Assembly: GCA_019056875.1 (NCBI GenBank)
Contig: DXJA01000232.1
Span: 1 to 9,430 of the forward strand
Direction of reading: 5' to 3'
Source of the DNA: Candidatus Jordarchaeum madagascarense
GTDB taxonomy: Archaea > Asgardarchaeota > Jordiarchaeia > Jordiarchaeales > Jordiarchaeaceae
Length of the DNA: 9,430 bases
Shown here: positions 1-6,125 of the stretch, in pieces
Layout of the letters: every line of letters begins with the position of its first letter
Position numbering within the stretch: position 1 is the stretch's first letter
The notes under the pieces: generated by a model
What the model was told of the DNA's origin: nothing
What the model saw: only the letters and a program-made list of their open reading frames with translations
Database searches by the model: none
Program-made: the position numbers and the translations under genes

Positions 1-402
1 AGAGGAAAAATTGAATTCATTGATAATCAGGGAAATAAATTAGGTTCCGTTGAAGGAAAAATCGCTGCTAGAGCCACCTTTAAAATTGTAGACCAAAACC
101 AAAAGCATTTAGCAACAATTAAAGAGAAGCTTTTAACTTTGCATGACGATTGGTGGGTGGAAAACCTTGACGGGGGAAAAATACTTCAAGTTAGGGGAGA
201 CATTTTGGGTTTAGAATATGAAATTGAAGAAAAGTCGGGTTTAGTGGTGGCCGAGGTGTCAAAGAAATTCTGGGCTATACGCGACCACTTTGGGGTTAAA
301 ATAAAACATGATTTTGATCCCTTCATGATACTCTCTATTGTGGCGGCAATAGGTTTTCAAAAGCAGAGACATGGAAGTTCTGCAGCAATCTCAGCAGGCT
401 AG
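1..402 (+). CDS. LURP-one-related (LOR/tubby-like) protein, 5' end cut by window edge
   Basis: Frame 1 is open from the first base to the TAG at 400-402, giving 133 C-terminal residues; the start lies upstream of the window. A TTG at 139 is internal and should not be taken as the start, because the residues before it align with the paralogue at 1663-2175. Shared landmarks are IEFIDN..G.KLG, a DDW.VE stretch, GLEY.IE, VAEVSK, IRDH.GV and a hydrophobic C-terminal DPF.IL segment. These alternating beta-strand blocks with a final hydrophobic helix are typical of the LOR family, whose tubby-like fold is a beta-barrel around that helix. LOR proteins are mostly uncharacterised; membrane or lipid association is suggested only by fold similarity to tubby and scramblases. 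After the hydrophobic helix it ends in a Ser/Ala/Gly-rich tail that the second copy lacks. Confidence 0.75.
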   Translation, partial: RGKIEFIDNQGNKLGSVEGKIAARATFKIVDQNQKHLATIKEKLLTLHDDWWVENLDGGKILQVRGDILGLEYEIEEKSGLVVAEVSKKFWAIRDHFGVKIKHDFDPFMILSIVAAIGFQKQRHGSSAAISAG

Positions 403-494
403 GGCTTGCGAATTCTTTATAGGAATATTAATTATAGTAATATGAACGAATAGTTGAATTTATATCATTTGGGAGAGTTTGGACCAGATAGATC

Positions 495-500
495 AAGGTG
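495..500 (+). promoter_or_regulatory. Ribosome binding site deciding the TPR gene start
   Basis: AAGGTG lies 7 bases before the ATG at 508 and matches the archaeal anti-Shine-Dalgarno sequence. The in-frame TTG at 454 has no such site, so 508 is the better start. Confidence 0.55.
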
Positions 501-507
501 TGTTAGA

Positions 508-834
508 ATGGTGGAAAATTGGTTTTTAGAAGGAGACAAGTTTTATAAAGAGGGTAGATTTGAGGAAGCAGTAAAATGTTATGATGAGGCAATAAAAATT
601 GACCCAAGTGATGCGAGGGCGTGGAATCTTAAAGGTAAAGCTTTTAATAGGCTTGGTAAATTTAAGGATGCCGTAAAGTGTTTTGATAAGGCAATAAAAA
701 TATTTCCAAAGTATCCTGAGGCGTGGTACAATAAAGGCGACGCTCTTCAAGCGCGCGGTAAAGATAAAGAAGCCAAGAAGTGCTTTGATAAAGCAGTCCA
801 ATTTGACCCTAGTATTAGACACCCACTCAGATAG
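508..834 (+). CDS. Small three-repeat TPR protein
   Basis: The 108-residue protein is almost entirely three 34-residue tetratricopeptide repeats, at about residues 3-36, 37-70 and 71-104. Each shows the TPR pattern: W at helix A (W5, W39, W73), G at position 8 of the pattern (G9, G43, G77), the pair A..C[YF]D.A in helix B, and a closing P (P33, P67, P101). The repeats are also visible in the DNA; for instance, a GAT(G/A)AGGCAATAAAAAT block recurs about 108 bases apart. TPR units make an alpha-solenoid that binds other proteins; the partner is unknown. There is no signal peptide or membrane segment, so it should be cytoplasmic. An upstream TTG at 454 would add 18 residues unlike a TPR and lacks a binding site. 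The gene lies between two LOR genes, about 105 bases after the first, and may be independently transcribed. A weak box A (TTTATAGG, about 416-423) precedes it. Confidence 0.8.
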   Translation: MVENWFLEGDKFYKEGRFEEAVKCYDEAIKIDPSDARAWNLKGKAFNRLGKFKDAVKCFDKAIKIFPKYPEAWYNKGDALQARGKDKEAKKCFDKAVQFDPSIRHPLR

Positions 835-943
835 AATTTCTTAAAAAACCCATTCAAACTATTATAATATAATTTTAGAGTCTCTATTAATCCCTTAAAT
901 ATACCTAGACCTTTCGCTTTTTGGTTGTGGAAATCAGTAGCTA

Positions 944-958
944 TTTTTCGTATTTTTT
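944..958 (+). terminator. Possible oligo-T transcription terminator after the TPR gene
   Basis: Two T-runs (5 T at 944-948 and 6 T at 953-958) lie in the 231-base gap 835-1065, about 110 bases after the TPR stop. Archaeal RNA polymerase often stops at such runs without a hairpin. The rest of the gap is A/T-rich; I see no RNA gene or convincing small ORF in it. Confidence 0.35.
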
Positions 959-1065
959 GAATGTTACCTCTAACATATTAAGAAATAAAAAGTCCAGTGT
1001 AAACTCTTTAGCTAAGACAAACTCGCATTAGTGAGGGTGTTCTAAAAAGATTCTGGTTGATTTAA

Positions 1066-1464
1066 ATGGAAATAAAAATTAATGACTTAATGGAAAGTAT
1101 TAAATCCTCTTTGATTACAAAAACATATCTGGCTCTGATGGATGAGGATGGAAAAATTATTTACAACAATTTTCAAGCAGGCTTAAACAGGACTCTAAAG
1201 GACTTTGTTCCGGCTCTGAAACTCATGGATATGGGTGATTATCACATAAAAAACTTTGCCAAAACGTGTCTGATAATTTTCAAGGTTAGTGATAGACTGG
1301 CCTTAATCGCAGAAAGCTACGCTAAGGAAGGTTTACTTATTTTCACCCTGAAGGGTATAGCGGAGAATCTTAGAAACAGATTCCTAGAACTAGATATTCT
1401 ACTAGTGTTTTCAGATATGGCAGAGGAAGAGGCAGAAATCCAAATAGCGGAGCAGTTAATATAA
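1066..1464 (+). CDS. Hypothetical protein, roadblock/longin-like fold suggested
   Basis: This 132-residue soluble protein has no signal peptide or membrane span. Its pattern fits the roadblock/LC7-longin type of fold: an N-terminal helix (about residues 4-17), then a strand-turn-strand with the turn MDEDGK and hydrophobic flanks (about 21-36), a middle helix, then two strands (about 67-84) and a closing amphipathic helix (about 91-112) followed by an acidic tail. Roadblock-type proteins in prokaryotes usually regulate small Ras-like GTPases (MglB) or act as dimeric scaffolds. No GTPase gene is in view, so no role can be assigned. The start ATG at 1066 has only a weak preceding GGTTGA; the message may be translated with little or no leader. 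The family call rests on pattern alone and another alpha/beta fold such as PAS-like or profilin-like is possible. Confidence 0.5.
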   Translation: MEIKINDLMESIKSSLITKTYLALMDEDGKIIYNNFQAGLNRTLKDFVPALKLMDMGDYHIKNFAKTCLIIFKVSDRLALIAESYAKEGLLIFTLKGIAENLRNRFLELDILLVFSDMAEEEAEIQIAEQLI

Positions 1465-1601
1465 GAAAAATGTTTATAGCTGCTCTCAATTTCCTATTCT
1501 CTGGGCTATTAGAAAAACAGAGTCCATTCTATAATATGTATTTAGGTTCAATTTTAAAAAAACTAGTAATATGCGTAAGGTTTGGTTTGATAGAATTTTT
1601 G

Positions 1602-1609
1602 TTTAAAAG
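1602..1609 (+). promoter_or_regulatory. Candidate box A promoter for the second LOR gene
   Basis: TTTAAAAG lies about 54 bases before the ATG at 1663, which would place transcription start near 1630 and leave a leader of about 30 bases. It sits in the 198-base gap 1465-1662, which otherwise holds nothing convincing. Confidence 0.35.
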
Positions 1610-1650
1610 CAGGCAAAGAATATTAAACTGTTTATTGATATCAATTTCTA

Positions 1651-1655
1651 GAGGT
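1651..1655 (+). promoter_or_regulatory. Ribosome binding site deciding the LOR gene start
   Basis: GAGGT lies 7 bases before ATG 1663. It is only one base from the in-frame TTG at 1657, too close to serve that codon, so the ATG is chosen. Confidence 0.55.
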
Positions 1656-1662
1656 TTTGAAA

Positions 1663-2175
1663 ATGGGCTTGTTCGATTACAGAACTTATCTTATTGATGA
1701 AAAATTACTATCGGTACGTGACACCTTGATAATTAAAGATGAGAAAGGAGAAGAGCTGGGTAAGGCTATTAAAAAATTTTTCACAGTAAAAGAGGAAATT
1801 GAGTTTATTGATAATTCTGGGAAAAAATTGGGTTTCGTTAACAGGAAACTTTTGACCCCCATAGCCAACTATGAAGTTATTAACCAGAACAAAAAAAGGA
1901 TTGGAACCATTAAAAAGAAAGTTATAGCTATTGGTGACGACTGGAGGGTGGAGGATCCTCTGGGTAAAAAAATACTAGATGTGGATGGTAACATAACTGG
2001 ATTGGAGTACAAAATTGAAGATACATCCGGCCAAGATGTAGCCGAGGTGTCTAAAAGTTTTTTTTCCATTCGTGACCACTACGGTGTTCGAATATTAGAA
2101 GATGTTGATCCCTTCCTGATACTGGCGGTTGTGATAGCAATAAACATGGAAAAGAAAAGAAAAGAAGAAGATTAA
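1663..2175 (+). CDS. LURP-one-related (LOR/tubby-like) protein, complete
   Basis: The 170-residue protein is a full-length LOR-family member. It begins MGLFD, then has repeated beta-hairpin units built on D..G..LG turns (about residues 25-33, 50-57, 73-81, 95-104, 118-125), the VAEVSK motif, IRDHYGV, and a hydrophobic segment DPFLILAVVIAIN (149-161). In this fold that segment is the central helix of the barrel rather than a membrane span, although it is hydrophobic enough to be miscalled as one. A charged tail of Lys/Arg/Glu follows. The protein is clearly related to the truncated product at 1-402, with roughly half the aligned residues identical by eye and recognisable similarity in the DNA, so the two look like a local duplication. 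The cellular role is unknown; plant and bacterial LOR proteins are poorly understood and I assign none here. Confidence 0.8.
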   Translation: MGLFDYRTYLIDEKLLSVRDTLIIKDEKGEELGKAIKKFFTVKEEIEFIDNSGKKLGFVNRKLLTPIANYEVINQNKKRIGTIKKKVIAIGDDWRVEDPLGKKILDVDGNITGLEYKIEDTSGQDVAEVSKSFFSIRDHYGVRILEDVDPFLILAVVIAINMEKKRKEED

Positions 2176-2201
2176 CCCCTACCATGGGGAACTCATTTTT
2201 T
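2176..2201 (+). terminator. Hairpin plus oligo-T terminator after the second LOR gene
   Basis: Immediately after the stop codon, CCCC (2176-2179) can pair with GGGG (2186-2189) across a 6-base loop, and six T follow at 2196-2201. It lies in the 32-base gap between the convergent LOR and sufB genes and has the T-run only on the plus strand, so it should end the LOR transcript. Confidence 0.55.
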
Positions 2202-2207
2202 ACAGTT

Positions 2208-3428
2208 TTATAGCGCCTTTGCAGTCAGATCTATAGCCAACTTGATTTCTTTTTCTAAGAATTCCGGGAGGCCGAAGACGCTTACGTCCATGAAGCCTCT
2301 CACAATTAGGGAGGCAGCTTCTTCCTCTGAGAAGCCCCTTGCCATGAGATACTGTACCTGTTCCTCGGCGATTTTTCCCACAGCTGCCTCATGTGAGAGT
2401 TCCGCTCCGCTAACGTTACCAATAAGTTCAGGAATGGCGTGGATAGACGCTGTGTTTGAAAGTAGAAGCCCATTACATTCAAGGTGTGCTTTGCAACTGG
2501 GTGTGTTTCCAATAAGGATGCCCCTAGAAAAAACTTTGGCTTTATCAGTAGCAATAACTCTTGAACTCACGTCCGCTCGGCTCTCCTCCCCATCAAGAAT
2601 CACTCTTGAGCCTAGGTCAATTTGGGATTGACCGTTTGCATAGATAACGGAGTTAAAAAGGGCTGTAGACCTATCTCCTTTGCAGTGAGCGATGGGGTAG
2701 GTCTGAATACTTCTCACCGGTTTCAGAAGCACATAGTTGTTAATAAAGGTCGCATCATCTTCTAATAGTACTTGAGTGCGGGGACGCACGTCAATGTTTT
2801 GCTGCCAGTTATGAATCATGGTGAAGGTCAATTTAGCTCCTTTCTTTAGGTACATTTCCGAGATTCCCACATGAAGCCCCTTTCTCACCGTTGAGTGAAC
2901 AACACATCCGGTAATCATCTGAACTTCAGAATTTGGCTCGAGGATAACCACATTGTGCACATTCTGGTCAACGCTCTCATTCGCCATAAACATGCAGGAC
3001 TGAAGGGGCAGAGTAACCTTCGCGCCCTCATAAACCCGAATAAAGTATCCATGATCCCATTCTAGCTCAGCCAATGCCGTGTACTTGTCAGTGTCCACTG
3101 AGACCAGTTTCCACCAATAATCCTTAAACCAGTCGTATTTCTTTAGAGCGGCTTTGGTGCTCATTATTTCAACCTTATTTTCAAATACCTTGTTCGTGTT
3201 GCAGGAAACAACAGAATGGTCTATCTGGAAAAATGTTCCCGCTCTCTCCCCAAGTTTTGGGGTGACACCACAACTCAGTGCACCCACCTTTATATCCTCG
3301 GGAAGATCCGATATCTCAGCCTCGTCCCAGTTTTCCGCGTTTCGGGAGTATTCATCCAGATTAAGGTCTGGGCCGTATAGCGCCGGTTTATTTTTTGCGG
3401 TTAAAGCTTTTTCTCTAAGGTTCGACAT
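2208..3428 (-). CDS. sufB: Fe-S cluster assembly scaffold protein, SufB/SufD family
   Basis: This 406-residue protein is the SufB/SufD-type partner of SufC. Two such subunits and two SufC form the cytoplasmic scaffold on which Fe-S clusters are built. It has the long right-handed beta-helix core (about residues 110-330, alternating short strands) and the conserved C-terminal region. The motif at C318 (ECNGLLLSN) aligns with the SufB cysteine that accepts sulfur (C405 in E. coli), and SHEA at 345-348 aligns with its EHEA (H433-E434), so key scaffold residues are kept. The closing YLMARGFSEEEA and RGFMD stretch is the SufC-binding region. At 406 residues it is nearer SufD (about 423) than SufB (about 495) and lacks the long SufB N-terminus, as in archaeal two-gene systems. 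The start ATG lies inside the end of sufC, preceded by GGTGGTG. As the only SufB/D gene here it probably forms a homodimer. Confidence 0.9.
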   Translation of the reverse strand: MSNLREKALTAKNKPALYGPDLNLDEYSRNAENWDEAEISDLPEDIKVGALSCGVTPKLGERAGTFFQIDHSVVSCNTNKVFENKVEIMSTKAALKKYDWFKDYWWKLVSVDTDKYTALAELEWDHGYFIRVYEGAKVTLPLQSCMFMANESVDQNVHNVVILEPNSEVQMITGCVVHSTVRKGLHVGISEMYLKKGAKLTFTMIHNWQQNIDVRPRTQVLLEDDATFINNYVLLKPVRSIQTYPIAHCKGDRSTALFNSVIYANGQSQIDLGSRVILDGEESRADVSSRVIATDKAKVFSRGILIGNTPSCKAHLECNGLLLSNTASIHAIPELIGNVSGAELSHEAAVGKIAEEQVQYLMARGFSEEEAASLIVRGFMDVSVFGLPEFLEKEIKLAIDLTAKAL

Positions 3429-4138
3429 TGACTACACCACCAGTAACCCTCTCTGAGAATGTGGTCCAGGGTTAACATGGGCTCCCCTGAGCAGGCAATA
3501 CAACCATTAATTATTACATGAGCCTGGTCTACTTTAACATAGCGAAGTATGTATCCTTGGTGGGTTATGAGCATACCCGAGTTATTTATTAGAAGCTCGT
3601 TTATAACTTTGCCAATTAATTCCAGGTTCTCCACGTCAACGCCTGAGTCGGGCTCGTCTAGCATTATGAATTCGGGTCTCTGCACCAGTATTTGTAATAC
3701 TTCGGAACGCTTGACTTCGCCCCCCGAGAAGCCATAGTTAAGGTCTCTTTCGAAAAAGCTGGCTGGAAAATTCACTTTTTGCGCCAGGGTCTTTTCTCCA
3801 CCCGCCGCCTCAATATTTTTCTTATTTATATTATTTAAGACATCTCCTAATTTAACGCCCCTTATTGAGGGAGGATGCTGAAAAGTGACACCGATTCCCA
3901 GCTTTACCCGCTCGTTCGTAGGGAGATCTGTAATATCTTTACCCTTGAAAAGGATACTGCCCGATATTATCCGGTATTTCGGAAAACCAAGTATGGAGAA
4001 GATGAGAGAGGATTTACCACTACCGTTGGGACCGAAAATAACGTGCACTTCGCCTTGAGGAATTTTCAAGTTAAAATCAGTTAATACCTTCTTACCATCC
4101 ACAGTCACATTGAGGTTCTCGATCTCTAATATGTTCAA
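3401..4138 (-). CDS. sufC: Fe-S cluster assembly ATPase SufC
   Basis: This 245-residue soluble ABC-type ATPase powers SufBC-dependent Fe-S cluster assembly. All ATPase motifs are present: Walker A GPNGSGKS (36-43), Q-loop Q87, signature FSGGE (137-141), Walker B IMLDEPDSG with catalytic E162 (158-166) and switch H193. The length matches bacterial SufC (about 248). SufC-specific traits are the FSGGEVKRSEVLQ run and the GYWW near the end, like GYGW in the E. coli protein. The start is the TTG at 4138-4136, supported by GAGGT nine bases upstream and by the family N-terminus ILEIENL. Odd feature: two CxxC pairs, C213/C216 and C235/C238, sit in the C-terminal tail where E. coli SufC has none, and could bind a metal. 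The gene overlaps sufB by 28 bases, so the two are cotranscribed and probably translationally coupled. Confidence 0.95.
   Translation of the reverse strand: MNILEIENLNVTVDGKKVLTDFNLKIPQGEVHVIFGPNGSGKSSLIFSILGFPKYRIISGSILFKGKDITDLPTNERVKLGIGVTFQHPPSIRGVKLGDVLNNINKKNIEAAGGEKTLAQKVNFPASFFERDLNYGFSGGEVKRSEVLQILVQRPEFIMLDEPDSGVDVENLELIGKVINELLINNSGMLITHQGYILRYVKVDQAHVIINGCIACSGEPMLTLDHILREGYWWCSQCRTLEKKL
3435..3441 (-). promoter_or_regulatory. Ribosome binding site of sufB inside sufC
   Basis: GGTGGTG on the minus strand lies 6 bases before the sufB ATG (3428). It is embedded in the last codons of sufC, consistent with translation of sufB from the shared message. Confidence 0.5.
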
Positions 4139-4229
4139 ATTCCCACAACCTCTAAAATAGGTAAAATGAATTTACATCAGTACATAAAGGAAATTATTAA
4201 ACTCCAATTTTGTTTAAGCAGGTTGATTT

Positions 4230-4242
4230 TATATAAATTTCC
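4230..4242 (-). promoter_or_regulatory. Archaeal BRE and box A promoter of sufCB
   Basis: On the minus strand GGAAA (4242-4238) runs directly into TTTATATA (4237-4230), a near-ideal BRE plus TATA box. Transcription should start near 4208, giving a leader of about 70 bases before the sufC TTG. The A/T core also reads as a TATA box on the plus strand, but the bases before it there do not look like a BRE. Confidence 0.65.
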
Positions 4243-4284
4243 ATGAAAACAGCAACCACGAATTACATTATGTTTAAGTAATCA

Positions 4285-4299
4285 AATCAAACTTTGATT
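4285..4299. promoter_or_regulatory. 15-base perfect palindrome, candidate operator
   Basis: AATCAAA-C-TTTGATT is a perfect inverted repeat with a single central base. It lies in the 343-base divergent gap, about 45 bases upstream of the sufCB BRE and 55 bases upstream of the glpABC BRE. Half-site-like TGATT/AATCA motifs recur nearby (for example 4314-4319). This size and symmetry suit a dimeric helix-turn-helix regulator, but no regulator gene is in the window. Confidence 0.45.
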
Positions 4300-4353
4300 C
4301 TGATAAAATTATTGTGATTAAACTTTTAAATGATTCAAGAGTTATTAGCAAAT

Positions 4354-4366
4354 GGGAATTATATAG
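4354..4366 (+). promoter_or_regulatory. Archaeal BRE and box A promoter of glpABC
   Basis: GGGAA (4354-4358) followed by TTATATAG (4359-4366) resembles BRE plus box A. Transcription would start near 4388, leaving about 90 bases of leader before the chosen glpA start. The leader is A/T-rich and no riboswitch fold is evident by eye. Confidence 0.5.
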
Positions 4367-4468
4367 TTGGCTCCCGCCAAATGGTTGAAGGTTGCTTGAA
4401 GCTATTCGTTTAATTCTGGTAAAAGTCCAAGTTTATTTCATTATCATTCTGTTTTATTTTAATTTTAT

Positions 4469-4475
4469 GGAGATG
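4469..4475 (+). promoter_or_regulatory. Ribosome binding site deciding the glpA start
   Basis: GGAGATG lies 6 bases before the TTG at 4482. Upstream in-frame candidates at 4392 (TTG), 4467 and 4473 (ATG) have no well-spaced site. Confidence 0.5.
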
Positions 4476-4481
4476 TTTTAT

Positions 4482-6122
4482 TTGAAGGACGAGTATGATG
4501 TTATTGTGATTGGCGGCGGTTCCTCTGGTGCGGGCACTGCTCGGGACTGTGCTATGCGTGGATTGAAAACCATTCTCCTTGAAAGGAACGATTTTGGTTC
4601 CGGTACCGCTGGTGCCTGTGCGGGCATGATATCTGGCGGTGTCAAGTATCTGAATGAGCCAGAAATGGTTGCCATGTGCACCAAGGAAGTTGTTTACCTC
4701 CAAAAAATTGCTAAACACATTGTTTTCCGCCTTCCAATAATTACCGCGATTTTGAATGAAATCGATTTAAAGGCCAGAACTTCGGGTAAAACGGATTACA
4801 GTAAGCACACCGCCGAGCGGGGTGCGAGTCCAATTATGCTGTTGAGCACAGAGGAAGCCAGAAAAATTGAGCCCAAACTGAGCGATAAAATACTTCTAGC
4901 CGCCTATCTGGATGAGATGTTTATTGACCCGTTCAGACTCTGCATGCTGAACGCCCTATCCGCTAAGAATCACGGTGCGGATGTTCGCAACTACACCGAA
5001 GTTATAGATGTTATTCGAGAGGGCGACCGCGTTAAAGGCGTTAAAGTAAGGGATAAAAAGACCGGTGAGATTGAGGAAATTTATGGAAAATTTGTTGCTA
5101 ACTGTTCGGGACCCTGGGTGGGTAAGATTTCCAAAATGGCTGGAATAAATCAGCCTCTTAGACTCAACAAGGGTTCTCACGTTGTCTTTGACCGAAGAAT
5201 AACCGGGACTGCGGTCATCTGCCGAGCCCTAGACGGAAGATCAGCGTACCTATTCCCTCATTTTGACACTACAATTCTGGGAACCACCGCTTGGGACATT
5301 TTCGGAAATCCGGATGATGCCGAAACCAGCTATGATGATGTGGAGTATCTGATATCCAGCATGGAGGTAGCTGTACCCTCCCTCAGGGAGGCTCGGGTTA
5401 TCCGAACCTTTTGCGGCGTGCGGCCTATGCTACCCGAATGGTGGATATCCGAGGATGATGCAACCCGCAACTTTGTACTAGTCGATCATGAGGAGCGTGA
5501 CGGAGTAAAGGGATATGTGAGCTTTGAGGGAGGAAAACTGGTCATCTACCGCATAATGGCGGAAAAGATGACCGACCTTATATGCCAGAAACTGGGTGTT
5601 GAGGCTGAGGTTAGGACACACATAGAACCCTTACCCGGTGCGGAGGGTGAGGTTGACATAGAACTATGGGCCGAGGAGTACAATATGCCCACACACACGG
5701 TTGGCCGAATAGCAAGCAGACACGGATCCAACACGCCAGAAATCCTGAAGCTCACCCAAGAAAACCCTGAATACAAATCCACTATCTGCAGATGTGAATC
5801 TGTAACCGAGGCTGAGATACGATACTCTCTAAGAACTGAGTTCGCAACCAACCTAGGCGACCTTCGCAGAAGAGTGAGACTAGGAATGGGCCCCTGCCAG
5901 AGCACCTTCTGTAACTTTAAAGCCCTCACCGTAATCGCCGACGAACTCAACCTCAGTCCCGAACAAGCCCACAAGGACGCTATAAACTTCGCCCAAGAAA
6001 GATGGAAGGGCAAGTGTGTCCTTCTCCGCGGAGACCAGGTGAGTGAGGAAGAGCTCAACCAGGCAATATACGCCAGCGTTGCAAATTATGATAATCTACC
6101 CGGCTTCTGGAGGGAGGACTGA
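4482..6122 (+). CDS. glpA: Anaerobic glycerol-3-phosphate dehydrogenase, subunit A
   Basis: GlpA is the catalytic flavoprotein that oxidises sn-glycerol-3-phosphate to dihydroxyacetone phosphate. From the TTG start it has 546 residues, close to E. coli GlpA (542). In order: the FAD-binding Rossmann motif GGGSSG (11-16) and an ER.D dinucleotide-fold end (34-37); the DAO-type core with DPFRL (149-153), GTTAWD (267-272), GVRPML (312-317), DHEERDG and the FEGGKL[VM]xYR block; then a BFD-like [2Fe-2S] domain with C436, C438, C472 and C477 (CRC and CQSTFC), and the ERWKG tail motif found in GlpA. Odd feature: the loop that reads GLLHSGARY in E. coli reads GMISGGVKY here (about 48-56), losing the histidine and replacing R by K. 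An earlier TTG at 4392 would add a hydrophobic 30-residue leader, which I judge non-coding. First gene of a tight glpABC operon. Confidence 0.88.
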   Translation: MKDEYDVIVIGGGSSGAGTARDCAMRGLKTILLERNDFGSGTAGACAGMISGGVKYLNEPEMVAMCTKEVVYLQKIAKHIVFRLPIITAILNEIDLKARTSGKTDYSKHTAERGASPIMLLSTEEARKIEPKLSDKILLAAYLDEMFIDPFRLCMLNALSAKNHGADVRNYTEVIDVIREGDRVKGVKVRDKKTGEIEEIYGKFVANCSGPWVGKISKMAGINQPLRLNKGSHVVFDRRITGTAVICRALDGRSAYLFPHFDTTILGTTAWDIFGNPDDAETSYDDVEYLISSMEVAVPSLREARVIRTFCGVRPMLPEWWISEDDATRNFVLVDHEERDGVKGYVSFEGGKLVIYRIMAEKMTDLICQKLGVEAEVRTHIEPLPGAEGEVDIELWAEEYNMPTHTVGRIASRHGSNTPEILKLTQENPEYKSTICRCESVTEAEIRYSLRTEFATNLGDLRRRVRLGMGPCQSTFCNFKALTVIADELNLSPEQAHKDAINFAQERWKGKCVLLRGDQVSEEELNQAIYASVANYDNLPGFWRED

Positions 6123-6125
6123 GCG

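Noticed and set aside
1..402. First LOR gene as a truncated pseudogene starting at the TTG at 139
   Set aside because: The frame is open back to base 1 and aligns with the complete paralogue throughout, so it is only cut by the window edge.
526..822. 98-codon minus-strand open frame opposite the TPR gene
   Set aside because: Its hydrophobic, repetitive product is a mirror of the repeated TPR codons, and the plus-strand TPR pattern is unmistakable.
1470..1697. 75-codon open frame with hydrophobic N-terminus between the roadblock-like gene and the second LOR gene
   Set aside because: It has no ribosome binding site, overlaps the start of the well-supported LOR gene in another frame, and its residue make-up reflects A/T-rich intergenic DNA.
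4392..4481. In-frame upstream extension of GlpA that looks like a signal peptide or membrane segment
   Set aside because: The TTG at 4392 has no well-spaced binding site and lies almost at the predicted transcription start, whereas the TTG at 4482 has GGAGATG at the right distance and gives the family-typical N-terminus. GlpA is cytoplasmic and needs no such leader.
5546..6058. 170-codon minus-strand open frame inside glpA
   Set aside because: It is antisense to the conserved C-terminal and [2Fe-2S] region of GlpA, has a Ser/Leu/Arg-rich shadow composition and matches no family I recognise.
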